Shown here piece by piece: positions 22,173-34,110 of a DNA stretch of 64,000 nt. Each line of letters starts with the position of its first letter. The stretch's first letter is position 1. The translations under genes and the position numbers were made by a program. Origin of the DNA: Butyriboletus loyo (taxonomy: Eukaryota > Basidiomycota > Agaricomycetes > Boletales > Boletaceae); the NCBI GenBank assembly GCA_038093515.1, contig JBBPSI010000037.1:102174-166173 (forward strand), in the 5' to 3' direction. The notes under the pieces are model-generated. The model worked only from the letters and a program-made list of their open reading frames with translations, was not told where the DNA came from and ran no database searches.

Positions 22173-23831
22173 CGTGCGCTAGGTGCACATTTAGCCACTC
22201 GGATCACATGGACAGCCATATAGAGGTTTGTTTACCATACCTTTCTGTGAACCTTGGTGTGACCGCATCAAATCATCTCGCCCTCTGGGGAATTAAACGA
22301 TGTCCGATATATATATTACCCTGCAAAGTGAAGGTTGGTCGCCTTGGAGCTTAATGGTTAGGACTGCGCGTTTTATATCCACGGTTAGCTGGTCCCTTGG
22401 TTAGAATGACCAAGCGCAGCCAAGCGATCACTCTCTCCGTGCCCGGCGGGGCGGTATTCATGAAATATACTCTATAAGTCGGTGACTCTGCGGCGCGATT
22501 ATCTGGCATCAAATCATTGGTGGGTTGCCGTGTTTTGAAAACGCGCATCAGCACCGAGATGAAGTGGCGCAGAGAGTTTGAGCCCTATGGCGCTTAGGTT
22601 GCGACATACATCACTGTCACCGCAAACCGTCGGCACGTTGACTGTCAGATACCCGTGCCAGCATGTCGCGCACATCAGACGTCTCCGGCCACTTGAAATG
22701 ACGCTCCTTGTCAGCCCCTGTCACCTGGAACGTCCCACATGGCAGGAGCGGCCGATGAGGCACAGCGATGCATGCCCGAAAGGACACTGGACAGCTTTTC
22801 AAAAAAAGGGACCGCCTGCCCAGGACCTGCCAAAATGACGGTACTGCGGACAGCACGATTATGAAGGTGAGATGATGGTGCCAGATATATAACGTTTCGA
22901 GCTGAGGATATGATCGGGCTTTTCACTTTGCTCAGACCGCTTTCGAAGTGAGATCCGAGAGGAGAACGTTAGGGTGGGACTTGAGAGCGGATCTCGCCGA
23001 AGGGGAAGGAGGGAGAGGAGACGTTCGAGCGGCTGTAGCTTGGTGTTTCAGATTCGTAGTCCAGAGTGACGTCTACTGCGATGTTAACTTGGGTGTGCAT
23101 GCGTTCGTGTTGGTTGACCCGTCGCAGCTTAATATATATGACCTCAGCCCCTGTCACGGACGATGGGCTCATCTCGATGTCTGGCAGGCAGGAGTGCAGT
23201 CAAAAAAAAAAGAAAAAAGAAAAAAAAGAGGAACAATCGGATCTTTCCACAATCGCGGGACCGTCACATGTCTTGCCAACTCAGTCTGTATTCGGGTGCT
23301 ATGGGGCTCCATAAATCCCGCACCATGTGGGCCGCTAGTTTCCGTCAGATCATACGCTAGCTTTTGGGGGAAGGAGGCAACACCGCAAAGCCCGGGATAC
23401 GATGCCGGGTTTACGTGCTTGAAGCACCGGGAGCTGAACGAGACATATCTGGTCAGATAATCTTGACAGGGTTCCATTCCCATGGACTTGTGTGTGTGTT
23501 CAGGGCTTTATTTTTCCCGATCGAGCAGGATGGCCCACCCGTTCCCAGATCCACGTTCCGTGAGATACGGCGATAGCCACGCTGTGTTACTAAATATATA
23601 CAACATCCTCCACAGCTGCGTTTCGCAGAGCGTGGGGTCAGAAAACCGATGATATTGGGTACCAGTCGAAGAACAAGGACATATAAGTAGGCGCCGAACG
23701 ATCCTCCAATGCAGCGGGGGCAGCAGGAGTACTGCCACTCGCCGATGCTATTTACCAGGTTTCGCAGCTCCTGCTGCGACCGTGGTAACAGCCTTTTGCT
23801 CGTCGTTTTTCTGGAGAAAGAGCGATGTCAG
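22173..23831. other. Gene-poor stretch
   Basis: No coherent gene was found. A purine-rich run of A with scattered G lies at 23200-23232. A weak tRNA-like patch near 22350-22420 was examined and rejected. Confidence 0.5.
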
Positions 23832-24138
23832 TCACATCAACGTTTGGGTCAATCGCAAACACGAGGCTGGCCGTGCCTTTTGCTTTGCGCGTAGAATCTC
23901 AGCATCACTGTACGAGAACGGCCAAGTGAGAGAGAAGAAAGGGAATAGCTATATCCTATTTATGCTTACGCCTCCTTACGTCTGGCTAGACTTGTATTGC
24001 TTTCCTTTGCCTTTGATTTGTTGGCTACTCCTTGTTTCTTGGCTGCGCGTGCGCGGTCCATGTCTCGTTGGTTTCCTCCTGATCACAGATCAATACGGTG
24101 ACTGTGACGACGGTGCTCAGTAAGAACTTACGGGTCAT
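23832..24138 (-). CDS. SERF/4F5 family small basic protein
   Basis: Exons 24138-24132, 24078-23970 and 23907-23832 close into 63 residues: MTRGNQRDMDRARAAKKQ, then KSKAKESNTSLARRKEADAE, then ILRAKQKA, with a short tail. MTRGNQRxxDR followed by a Lys/Ala-rich helix with a RKEADAE block is the 4F5 (SERF) signature. The first exon is only seven bases (ATGACCC), so this gene is easily missed by gene finders. SERF proteins bind nucleic acid and modify protein aggregation in human and worm; the fungal role is uncharacterised. The end (RPASCLRLTQTLM) is unusual for the family, which mostly ends in Lys/Ala, so a further 3' splice may exist. Confidence 0.88.
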
Positions 24139-27100
24139 GGCTGATATAGTCGATGATTACGGTCGGATTCGATGATGGCTTGCTGGCGGGGCCACGACCT
24201 GGAGAGATGGGCATCGAGTACAAAACACGAACAAACAACCCACTTCCGGAACTTTCAAAAAACCGGTCGACGAGGTCGTTCCGTGTGAAGTGGATCTTGC
24301 GCTCCAAGAGATATAGAATCCTTCCTCAATAGCTCGCAGGTTTTCTGTCCGTCACGGATCTTCCCACCCTGCTCACTGTCGGCTTCACTTGGCCGGTTAT
24401 TCAACTGAACTGTCTCAGACTTGCTCGGAGCATGTATTCATGGCGGCCTTGATTGTTCCCAGCGTAGGAAAGGCACACCCGGAACACTGACAGGTGTGGT
24501 GCCAGGTGATTTATTGAAAGGTTCCACACTACGCCGCGACAGGCTCGGTGTTTTTGGTTTGTCGGCACGTCTTTTTCGGCTCGGCAGTCTTCGCGGCAGT
24601 CTATTGATTGGGTTGCTCCATACAGCAATATTTGTATGTACGCAGGGCGTTTGACCGATTGCTTGCAGCAAATACCAAATTTCCTTCTCATTGCAACGTA
24701 CGTCATCGGATAATGTTTCAATTATCGAAGACATTCGGTCTAGGACGAAGCGCTTCGATCACCAACTTACAACGAGACTCGATTATTTTTTAAAGCGCTA
24801 CACAGGAACGACCTTTTCTTGGTATCGGTTGTCTGATCACAGCTTACGCATGGCTTAGGGAAAGCTGTCAGGCGATAACGTTACAATCTATCTTTGCAGA
24901 TGGAGAAGTTGCTCGATGCAACGTGGATACAGGCATTTCCCGCGGAGATCTCTCTAGTGGTATCATTACCGTCGTTGGTCTGCTCGGGTGCAGTTTTGCT
25001 AAGCTGCGCCGTATCCCCATACTACATGGTGGATATCAATCTCCGGCCTGGCCTGCGACTAAGCGAAGCGCTGTCGTACGGTGGTAGAATCTTTGCTTGA
25101 CCGCCATGATCACAATTGGCTATACGAACCTTTCACCTTTTTGTGACTCCTAAACGTCGACCCCCACAATTCCCCACGTCATCTGTGACTTCCGCAGGGG
25201 AGAATCTTGAAAGAAACATGTATTCATCAGATGCACGGCGGGGCCCCTTAATTTCCTTTCTTGCCTGCCGGCCTCTAATCACAGCTCTCCGTGGAGTCGT
25301 CAAGCAATAACGTTACATCCCGTCTTTATAGAAGGGCCTTGCCACATGGCGTATCAGGGCGTAGCACTACCCGTTTTAGTGGGCGATGCTGTCACATCCG
25401 ATATCCTCCGATTCAGATGTGAGTGCCAAGGTTAACGTCGGGCCGGATAATCCTGACGATCCCTTCGCGAACGCGCCGAATTAGACAGCTGCGCGGCTGA
25501 GGCTGCTCCGCATGGGGGATCATTAATCCGTACGCGAAGGGTTATCGATGCGGCAGCCGACGCTAGGCGAACTGGGATCATGGCGACCCAGGACCTCGGC
25601 GCCCAATTCGTCATATGAAGCTCCCGACGACTTTGCATCGCACCGGCTGGAGCGGAACGACTGTCCTGCTGGCAATCGTATTCATTCATTTCATTTGATT
25701 ACTACCACCGGATCCATCGAGATTCGATGCAAGTGTTGTACTTGCAACGAAGCAAGCGGACGTGCTGATTTATCGACTCAAACTGGAACACACAAGTCTT
25801 CATTAGGCCTGGCGGTGCCCCGTTGCTAAGCGTCTCGGCGCAAAAAAAAAAAAAAAAAAGGAAGCTGTGACCAAGGGTGTGCTTACCTAATTGCCTACTC
25901 GTTTAGGCGATGTTGACACGACCACCTGTCCAGGGATCCGATGCGAACAGGTTTGACGGGGATCTGCAGGAGCGTAATGGAAGATGAACTCTATTCGGGT
26001 CTGTGAGTCACTACCGCAGGCGATAGAAAGGGCGAAAGGCGTGTCTCGGCCACAGCGCAAGACAATGGACGATGAGTGCCACATTCTTGTACTAGCAGAA
26101 CAAGAACGCATGCCGTACCGTAATATCCCATCAAAATGGATGTTATGCGACCAAACGAACTCCGCGCATGGCTCCACTTGTTGTTTTGTAGTCTGTGACG
26201 GAGTGCGAAAAGAGTGTGATTCAGCGGAACGCCAACGTCGTGATGCAAAAGGAGAGGTGGGTAACACGTTATGCAGGGCTGATGCGGCGAGATTCACGGA
26301 CCAACGAGTGGGCTGGTAAGGTGAGTCAGCACCGCGTACATATTTGCATTCTGATAGGGTAATTCATTCTAATCCTGAGTCGTGGACACCAGCCAAGAAA
26401 GGGATAACACGCGTGCCTGGGCATTTACACTGAACGGCAATTTAGCTCGATCGATTACCCAATGTGGAATAAGCGGACCCTGGAAACAGCTCATGAAATC
26501 GCGAGAAAAGGTGGCCTAGGCTGAAATATTTGATCAAAGGAAGCTTGAAACCGGCAGTTCGGTAGCCGCTCGATTGTCAGGAGCGAAGTTATCGCCCCCG
26601 AGATCTCTCCCTTGCCAGCAGCCCATGCTGTAATGGTTCCGAACGGTTCGCTCGGCAATGAATGGATTAGGACATGGTGCTGCAGTCATTGAAACACCGC
26701 GAGTGCTAGGTAGAGAGATTGTGAAGGCTGTATGCCGCCTCAGGGCCGAAAGGAGCCATCGCATCGACACCGGACTCGTTCGAGGGCTTCCTATCATGAT
26801 CCACGAAAGAGAGGGGGCCGGGGTGGACAGGAGGGTGACTTGGCCGTGTTGAAAAAGGGGGTTGGCCGTTAAGCTCTTTAACTCACGGTCTGCCACGATT
26901 GGATAAGCTTCCACGGGACTCCACATGTGCGCGCGGACATGTTGTGGCTGCTGAAAACAGCAGTAGCCACGACGGACAACGGCAACGTGGCCGCAAATAG
27001 TCAGAGCAGGCACGCGGCTATTTGGAGACGAGAAGGATGTCATATATCGGTATTATTCAAATCAGACGTTCAACGCGAGATCAGTCTGCAAAAGCAATCT

Positions 27101-27187
27101 CAGATCTGTCACCCGGCTGCTTGATCGTCTTTGATCGTGCGACTGGGGTGCAAAGGGCCCTGATCTCCCCTCTCCCGCAGCATTTTT
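24139..27187. other. Gene-poor 3-kb stretch
   Basis: No recognisable gene was found. Two diverged copies of a roughly 90-base segment occur near 24813-24902 and 25250-25335, both containing TAATCACAGCT- or TGATCACAGCT-like and ATAACGTTACA blocks. An 18-base A-run sits at about 25842-25859. Confidence 0.5.
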
Positions 27188-27199
27188 CATATATATATC
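27188..27199 (+). promoter_or_regulatory. TATA-like element
   Basis: CATATATATATC lies about 100 bases before the SSN6 start codon, followed by a C/T-rich leader. Position and base composition fit a core promoter, but this is inference. Confidence 0.35.
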
Positions 27200-27296
27200 A
27201 CCATCCGCCCCCCTTTGACAGCTTTCCCTTCCCCTCCTCGTCACCTACACAAGTGCGCTTCCGTTGTGCCCCTTCACGGCGACCGCACCTCCATCC

Positions 27297-30200
27297 ATGT
27301 CCCACCGACACGTACCCCGTCCGCAACCTGACCGGGACGTACGCATGCACGAACCCTCTCACCCTCACCCCCACGCCCTCATCACCCATCCTCCCCATCC
27401 CGCTCCCGTGCTCCCGCCCCATCTCAACGGGAACTCCGCCACTCTCCCCTCAACCCCCGCCGGCCTTTCAAACGGCTCCAATCATGCCCACCCGCCCGCC
27501 AATCAGATTGTTTCCCCTGTCGTCGTGCCCAACGCACCACCGCCAAATGGCGTAGCGCCCACCTCGTCCAGCGTCATTCATAAGCTTGCGGTCGCCAATG
27601 AGCAAACGTGGCTTCTCATTGGTGCGTCAAACTTGATTTTCTTCGGGACTACGTAGGCCTAAAATCGTATCTGTTTCCCAGGCCGGGTTGCTGAACAAAT
27701 GGGTGATCTTGAGCACGCCATCACAGCATATGAAAACGCGCTACGGCACAACCCGATATCCCTGTCAGGGCTCACTCAAGTCGCGGGAATCGCACGGATC
27801 AAGGAAAACTACCCAAAGGTAGGCTAAGCGTTTCTGCCAATCCCGTTTTAAAACCCGAGGACGTCCGTCGCGGAGGCCGCCGCGACTCATCGCCTTGTTC
27901 CATTTTTTGTTCTTGAGTTCTCCAGATCCCGATCCCGATCCTCACGTGCTCAAATGCTGATGTCACTCCTCCGTTTTAGGCAATCGAATACTTCCAGCGC
28001 GTGCTTCAACTGCAAGAAGACAACGGCGAAGTTTGGAGTGCACTCGGTAACTCCTTCTGTACTGTCTCACCACCACACCATGCTTATTCCATCCCCGCCT
28101 TAGGTCACTGCTACCTCATGCAGGACGATCTCCAAAAGGCTTACTCCGCCTATCAACAAGCGCTGTATCTGTTACCAAATCCAAAGGTTTGACACCTGTT
28201 TCTGACCACACGTCAACGTGTAACATGTGTTGCCGTGCAGGAGGATCCCAAACTCTGGTATGGCATCGGCATACTCTACGACCGCTACGGTTCCTTGGAT
28301 CACGCCGAGGAAGCCTTCGCTTCCGTCCTCAAGATGGACAAAGGTTGGTGCTTATCCACATTCGCCCTAGCACTTTTATGTACTCATTTAGCAGAACTAG
28401 ACTTCGACAAGGCAAATGAGATCCTTTTCCGCCTTGGCATCATCTACAAACAGCAAGGCAAATACGAAGAGTCCCTCTCCTGCTTCGACCGTATTCTCCG
28501 AAATCCTCCCAGCCCCCTCGCTCATGCGGACATCTGGTTCCAGATCGGCCACGTTTACGAACAACAAAAAGACGTAAGTCCGCACTTCTGTCGACTCTGA
28601 TCATGTGATGGATACCGATCCCCATCCAGCATGCCCGCGCTAAAGACGCATACGAGCGCGTTGTCGCTGACAATCCCGGACACGCCAAAGTCCTTCAGCA
28701 ACTTGGCTGGCTCTATCATCAGGACGGGTCGTCCTTCCAGAATCAGGAACTCGCCATACAATACCTCACCAAGAGTCTCGAAGCCGGTAAGTTGTTATTT
28801 CCGCGTCATGAATTCCACTCATTGTTCTTTATAGACCCGTCCGATGCCCAAAGCTGGTATCTCCTCGGTCGTGCCTACATGGCTGGGCAAAAGTACAACA
28901 AGGCATACGAAGCGTACCAACAGGCTGTCTATCGCGACGGTCGCAACCCGACATTCTGGTGCTCCATCGGAGTGTTGTATTTCCAGATCAATCAATTCCG
29001 CGATGCCCTAGACGCGTATTCACGCGCCATTAGAATCAACCCTTACATCTCCGAGGTCTGGTTCGATCTCGGCAGTCTCTACGAGAGCTGCAACAATCAG
29101 ATCTCGGACGCCATCGACGCCTACGCGCGGGCTAGCGAACTTGATCCCGGCAACCATGTGATATCACAACGCCTGCAGCTGTTGAAGAACGCGCAAGCAA
29201 CAGGAGGTCAGTTACCTGCCGCACCTGGGCCTCAGGATGTACATCCGACTGCGTATGCGAGTGCCGTCGTACCCCCTCCCGGTCTCACCGGTCCCCCTCT
29301 CCTCCTGCAGTCGACATCGACATCGAGTGCTTCGCGTCCTCTATTCAGATCAGATTCCCGTGGGCCATCGAATGGAGAGAACGTTCATTTACCACCACCC
29401 CCTGCTCCAGTTGGAGGTCGATCCTCACCTGGGCCATTCAGAGGAGGGCCCCCGCCACCTGTCGTTCTTGACGAATCGCGCCATATACCCTCCCACACGC
29501 CTTTGGCTCCGATGGATGTAGACCGTCCACCCCATCATCGCGACTTTTCTGGACCTCGCGAGGCACCGACACGTGGTCCGGCTGGCCATCAAAATTTGTT
29601 GCTGCATCACCCCGTTCCGCAACCTCAGCTACCGACTGAAGAACTGCGTGCTTCCGCTGCCCATGCGACGACCGGCCATGGCCAGGAGTTTTTCAACCGT
29701 CCCATGCGCGCACCTTCCACATCCGTTTCACCTCCACCCCCACTACGCGCCGGGCGCTCGCCTGGGCCCGGGTTCCAGGCATATCCCTCCTCCGTTCGCC
29801 AACCAGTTGGCCCTGCCGTGCCCACCGCACCGCGGTCTCCGTATCCACGCGAGCCCTTGCATCAAAGTGATATGCCATGGGAACGTCGTGGGCCACCGCC
29901 AGAGCACCATCGTGACTGGGAACGGGGGCGACCAGAGTATCCTGGTCACCATTCTCAGCAACCATACTACCCGTCACGTTCCCCTGGACCTCATCATCGT
30001 GTCGCGAGCCCGCTGGAGACATCCCCGCGTTCTGCCCACCCCACCGCTCATCATCCACGCGCATTCTGGGAGTCCAAGCCGCCTAGCGGTCCTCCTCACC
30101 CTCGCTCTCCTCCACCCGGACCTTCGGCGCCACCCGAGGGCGGGCATTGGCGATACGACCCGGCGCGATTTGACGCGCGCGAGACCCCGAGGCAAGCGGA

Positions 30201-31302
30201 AGCAGCAGCGGGCCAGCGTCGACAATCAATCGCGATGGTCACATCGCCAGAGGGTGTTCCGCGTCTCCCCCTTCAGTCGGGCAGTACCAGCAGCATGCGC
30301 ATGTCTGAGTCCCCCAATTCAACGCCTGCTCCTGATGGGAAGGATCGGAGGAGGAAACAGACCAAGGAGAAAGATTCGGACACGCAGAGTATGTCGGGAT
30401 CGATCCCAGGGGACCTTCCGAAGAAGGAACGCAAGAGGCGTCAGCGTCGCCCAAAGGAGGAGCAATCTGCGAACTTGTCAGGTTCGTTCAAAGTTGGGTC
30501 ATTCTCTGCAAAGGAAGGACAAGAGACGTCGAGTTCGAACGGTTCTGGTAGTCGTTCGCTACAACCCTCTCCGATCACTGCCACTCCTCGCCCCCCTTCG
30601 CGTGTGGTGGATGAAGACTATGATGAGGGTGTCGCAGATGCGCTCGTCGTCCTATCGCAGTCTCATGGTGCGCCAATGCATTCGCCTACGTTGTCCAACG
30701 GTAGCAGGCATACAGCGACATCCCCACGGCCAGTGATCTCGCATCGTGGGTCGGTCTCCACGTCCGGTAGTCGCCCCTCCCCTCCTGGCGGTACTTCTCT
30801 GAAACGTCCATTGAGTCCTGGCGTAGATGAGTTGGAGAATAAGCGTACACGAGTGGATCCCATGAAGCGCGGGCCGCCATCTCCTCCGGAGCGACACACA
30901 CCCATTCCCTCTTCGCGACCTTCGCCAATTCCATTCCGGAGGCAACCCGCCTCCCACTCTCCCGAATCCCGTCAGCATGCTGAAATTGGACATGCATACC
31001 CTCCCAGCCCGCCTCCTCTCTCGGTGTCGCTGCCTCCTCACCCGCGTCCGATCGGTCCCAGTCATAGTTCTCACACCAGCTCGTCGGCGGCTATCGCGCT
31101 GCCACCCATTGCGACATTGTCTCCTGCATCTACTGCACCCTCGCCCACAGACGACCGAATGGCGATTGATCGACGCTCTCCAACTCCGCCATCGAGGGGC
31201 AAGTTGTCAGAGGTGATGAATCCGCCTGCTGGATCTCCAACTGCCCGACCTATCGCATCACCACCACGTTTACATGAAAAGAAGGATCCTTCGCCTGCCT
31301 AG
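27297..31302 (+). CDS. SSN6: Ssn6/Cyc8-type TPR general transcriptional co-repressor
   Basis: Eight exons (27297-27621, 27682-27818, 27980-28046, 28104-28186, 28241-28343, 28395-28573, 28630-28786, 28835-31302) close into 1172 residues. After a His/Pro-rich N-terminus (about 100 residues), tandem TPR units occupy about residues 100-480: EQTWLLIGRVAEQMGDLEHA, EVWSALGHCYLMQDDLQKAY, KLWYGIGILYDRYGSLDHAE, EILFRLGIIYKQQGKYEESL, DIWFQIGHVYEQQKDHARAK, SWYLLGRAYMAGQKYNKAYE, TFWCSIGVLYFQINQFRDAL and EVWFDLGSLYESCNNQISDA. This order is that of Ssn6, which binds Tup1 and tethers it to DNA-bound repressors. The long tail is Pro/Ser/His-rich with a basic cluster (KKERKRRQRRPKEE) and ends at 31302. The nuclear role is inferred from family knowledge. 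Confidence 0.96.
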
Positions 31303-31828
31303 TCTCGGTTTTATTTGTTTCTTGTTGATATGACCCCGGGACGTTTGCCTTCCCGTACGCTATGACGAAAACGTGATGCAAAGTATTTTGCACACAGAGA
31401 ACCTAAACTACTTATGTATTACCGCACATGTATATGTAGCTCGGTTTGCATTCGCCTTTTAGAAATCATTTTCTTTGTGATCTGTCCAATGTCAATTCCA
31501 TGAACAGGTTTTGGAGTGTGCGGCGCGTGGCTTGCCATTTACTTTAAAACGCTTTTTGCCTGTCAAAAGTTTTTTTTGACACGCCAACCAGAGACCACGC
31601 TGTGGATTACTTTCGGTCGCGCACTCGTTTGCTCCATCCTTCGTGCGTAACTGCCCACACATTCCTTTTCGAGCTTTTTCTGCGTCTTGTTTTTTTCAAT
31701 CTCGAGGGACGCTTGGTGGCCAAGGTACATATCACTATATATTATTCTCGGCCAAGGCTAACGACGCTCTTGTTTTCGAGGGTATTCAAGGAAAAACGTC
31801 TTGACGCCTTGTGGATGTGTTTTGCCCT
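31303..31828. other. Intergenic region between SSN6 and the Erf4-like gene
   Basis: This holds the SSN6 3' end and the next promoter, including an ATATATTATTC stretch near 31735-31746. No further gene is visible. Confidence 0.6.
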
Positions 31829-33671
31829 ATGGTGACGTCCCTTGAACACGGATCTGCCGAGCATGCGTTGAATCGGGTGTCGTCTCGGACTGGCGATGGC
31901 GATGGAAATGGGGGTGTGGTGGAAGCGGAGGCGGAGGCGGAGGTAGAGGTGGAGGTGAGTTTTGGATTGGCCGTGACGACGGATGAGGAAGAGGGCGTCA
32001 AGGTTGTGGTAGGCGACGAACGGGGTCGACAACGTATCGAGCACACGAATAAGACTGGGAGCGGGAACGAGAACGGGGATGGGGATGGCGGTGAGGATGA
32101 TCGTCACTGCCGTCGTGACCACGTTGCGAGCGGTGAGGCCAATAGGGGTGGCATGGGCTCAGGCTCAGGTTCAGGCTCTTCCTCCGAGGCGTTTGTTGCG
32201 TCGTTGCGTCAAGGTTCAGCTTCTCGCACGCGGTCGGGGTCGCATTCACATTCGAATTCAAATTCACGTTCACAGTCGCGGTCATCGGTCAGGGAGGGAT
32301 TGGAAATGGGGAAGTCGTCTGTGGCGACGTCGTGGACGCAGGCGGAGAGGGATGGGGATGTAGGGGGCCGACCGAGCGGTGAGGCCCATTGTCGATCGAG
32401 TGTGGACCGAGTGGAACTGAACAAAGATGTGGGGGAAGGGGAGGCGCCGAGGGGAGGAAGTGAGGTGGTGTCGCCGTCATACCTGCGCACGAACGCACAC
32501 GTGGGCACTGATGTGAAGGATGGAGGTGAGGTGGGCGGGGATGTGCCGAGGAGGGAGGAGGTGCTTGTGGTGCAGGAGGAGGATATAGGGGAGGGATGGG
32601 ATCCGCTACGGTATAACGGCAAGGCGCGATTACAAGACCACGGAGAAGGCGAGGGCGAGAGGGGGGAAGGGGAAGAGGATATGGGTTGTATGCACACGCT
32701 GGAGAGCATACATGGCGGCGACCAGTCGTTGGAGATGAACGAGAAGGAGCGCGGGCGGACATTTGCGTCGTCTGGACGCAACACACGACGTTTACATCTC
32801 GAGTTCAAACGGCCCTCGCCGCAGCCGTGGGACGAGATTGATCCGCCCACAGACAACAACGAGACGTATACGTCGGACTTTTATTCGACGCTCAACTCGA
32901 AGACGTTTGGGACGTTGCAAAAGAGGTGTGTCCGTTGGTGTTTTGCTGCTGATGTCGGATGCGATGTCTTTTCTCCTTTTCCGTAGCCGTCGACGTCCGC
33001 TGATTCCACAATCGACGTTTTATTTTGGACCGCCGCCGCCTGACTCTGCGTATGGAACCCCTCCAGTGGGTCAAATAGGTGTCCACCATCCACGCGAAAT
33101 AGTTCGCATCGAGCGAGATTATGGGGGTGGAGAACTGGTTCAGTTTTCCCCCATATTTCCTCTCGAACTGGAAGGACGGGTACGTGACTCCTAGGCAAGA
33201 TGAGCGGTTCATGTCTCATTGTTGTTAGCAGATCACGCCGACTCAGTTTCACCAAACGATCAATGACATGAACGAGATCTTGATATCGGCTCATAGCATA
33301 CAGCATACGTTCGTGGACAGCCTTTTGGCCGTGGTCACCCTACAGCTGTCGACTCTGTTCATGACATCGCATTACACAAAGGTGAGCGATCGGGTGTGGT
33401 GAGTGGCATGGCGTCTGAGATGGGACATATCCTCGCAGGAAATGCGACGGTTGAAGCGCAAAATGGAGGAGATGAATACCCAGCTGTACAACCCGGTCGG
33501 GCTGCATATTCTGTGGCCGCAGAAGGTTGCTTTTCTGTTTGTGAGTGACTGTTTGCTGTGATGAGGCTGCCATTGACCATGATGCGTGCAGCTGGAGATT
33601 GAGTACTATGTACGTGCTTTTTCTTTCCATCAGCTATGAGTGTTTTTGCGACGTGATTTTTCTTGTAGTGA
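31829..33671 (+). CDS. Erf4/Golgin subfamily A7 domain protein (palmitoyltransferase accessory subunit)
   Basis: Exons 31829-32925, 32987-33179, 33232-33381, 33439-33540, 33592-33609 and a final stop-codon exon 33669-33671 give 520 residues. Residues 1 to about 345 are low complexity, with Glu-Ala/Glu-Val repeats, GSGSGSGSSS and SHSHSNSNSRSQSRS. The conserved part is at the end: REIVRIERDYGGGELVQFSP, PLELEGRITPTQFHQTINDM, NEILISAHSIQHTFVDSLLA, YTKEMRRLKRKMEEMNTQLY and NPVGLHILWPQKVAFLFLEI. This is the Golgin A7/Erf4 domain. In yeast Erf4 stabilises the Erf2 DHHC enzyme that palmitoylates Ras at the ER. The first ATG in frame is 31829. The last exon holds only the stop codon. Confidence 0.92.
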
Positions 33672-34110
33672 TACCCATTCCCTGTCGACATTTTCTACTG
33701 CGGAATGATATAATCATCTAGGCTAATCCTAGGTTCTTTTTACTGCTTTTTTATGTAAAATATCGTTACAATGTATTGTGGTGGTGACTCCGCGGTCCGT
33801 CGGGTGGAGTGGATGTGTAGGATGAAATGACAACGGCGAGTCACTGGGAGAGATAACGGTCGGGTCCGGGGAATGTGGGTACGTACTACGAGGAGGCGAT
33901 GAGTCTCACAGATGCGGTGTTAGATGAACGGAAAAGTTAGCAACCCGACGGTCTCGGCGAGTCAACGCGTCGCCGCCATCACCCAGTGGCCGAGGGGATA
34001 ATAAATAAATAAATAAAATATCAAGTGGCATTGATGTCGTCGCTTTGTCATCGCTTTCGACGGTCCACTCGACGACGTGCACGATCACGCTCAGCTCAGG
34101 AGTGTCCACG

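Noticed and set aside
22345..22420. tRNA-like patch (GCTTAATGGTTAGGAC and GGTTAGAATGACC)
   Set aside because: The first block resembles an A box, but the B-box region lacks the TTCGA core, the T arm needs an insertion and no acceptor stem pairs. It is at most a degenerate tRNA.
25984..26319. 111-codon plus-strand frame
   Set aside because: Composition is not convincing, no motif is visible and an overlapping antisense frame is equally long.
29573..30736. 387-codon frame inside the SSN6 tail
   Set aside because: It is an alternate-frame shadow of the Pro/Ser/His-rich SSN6 C-terminus and has no start context or family.
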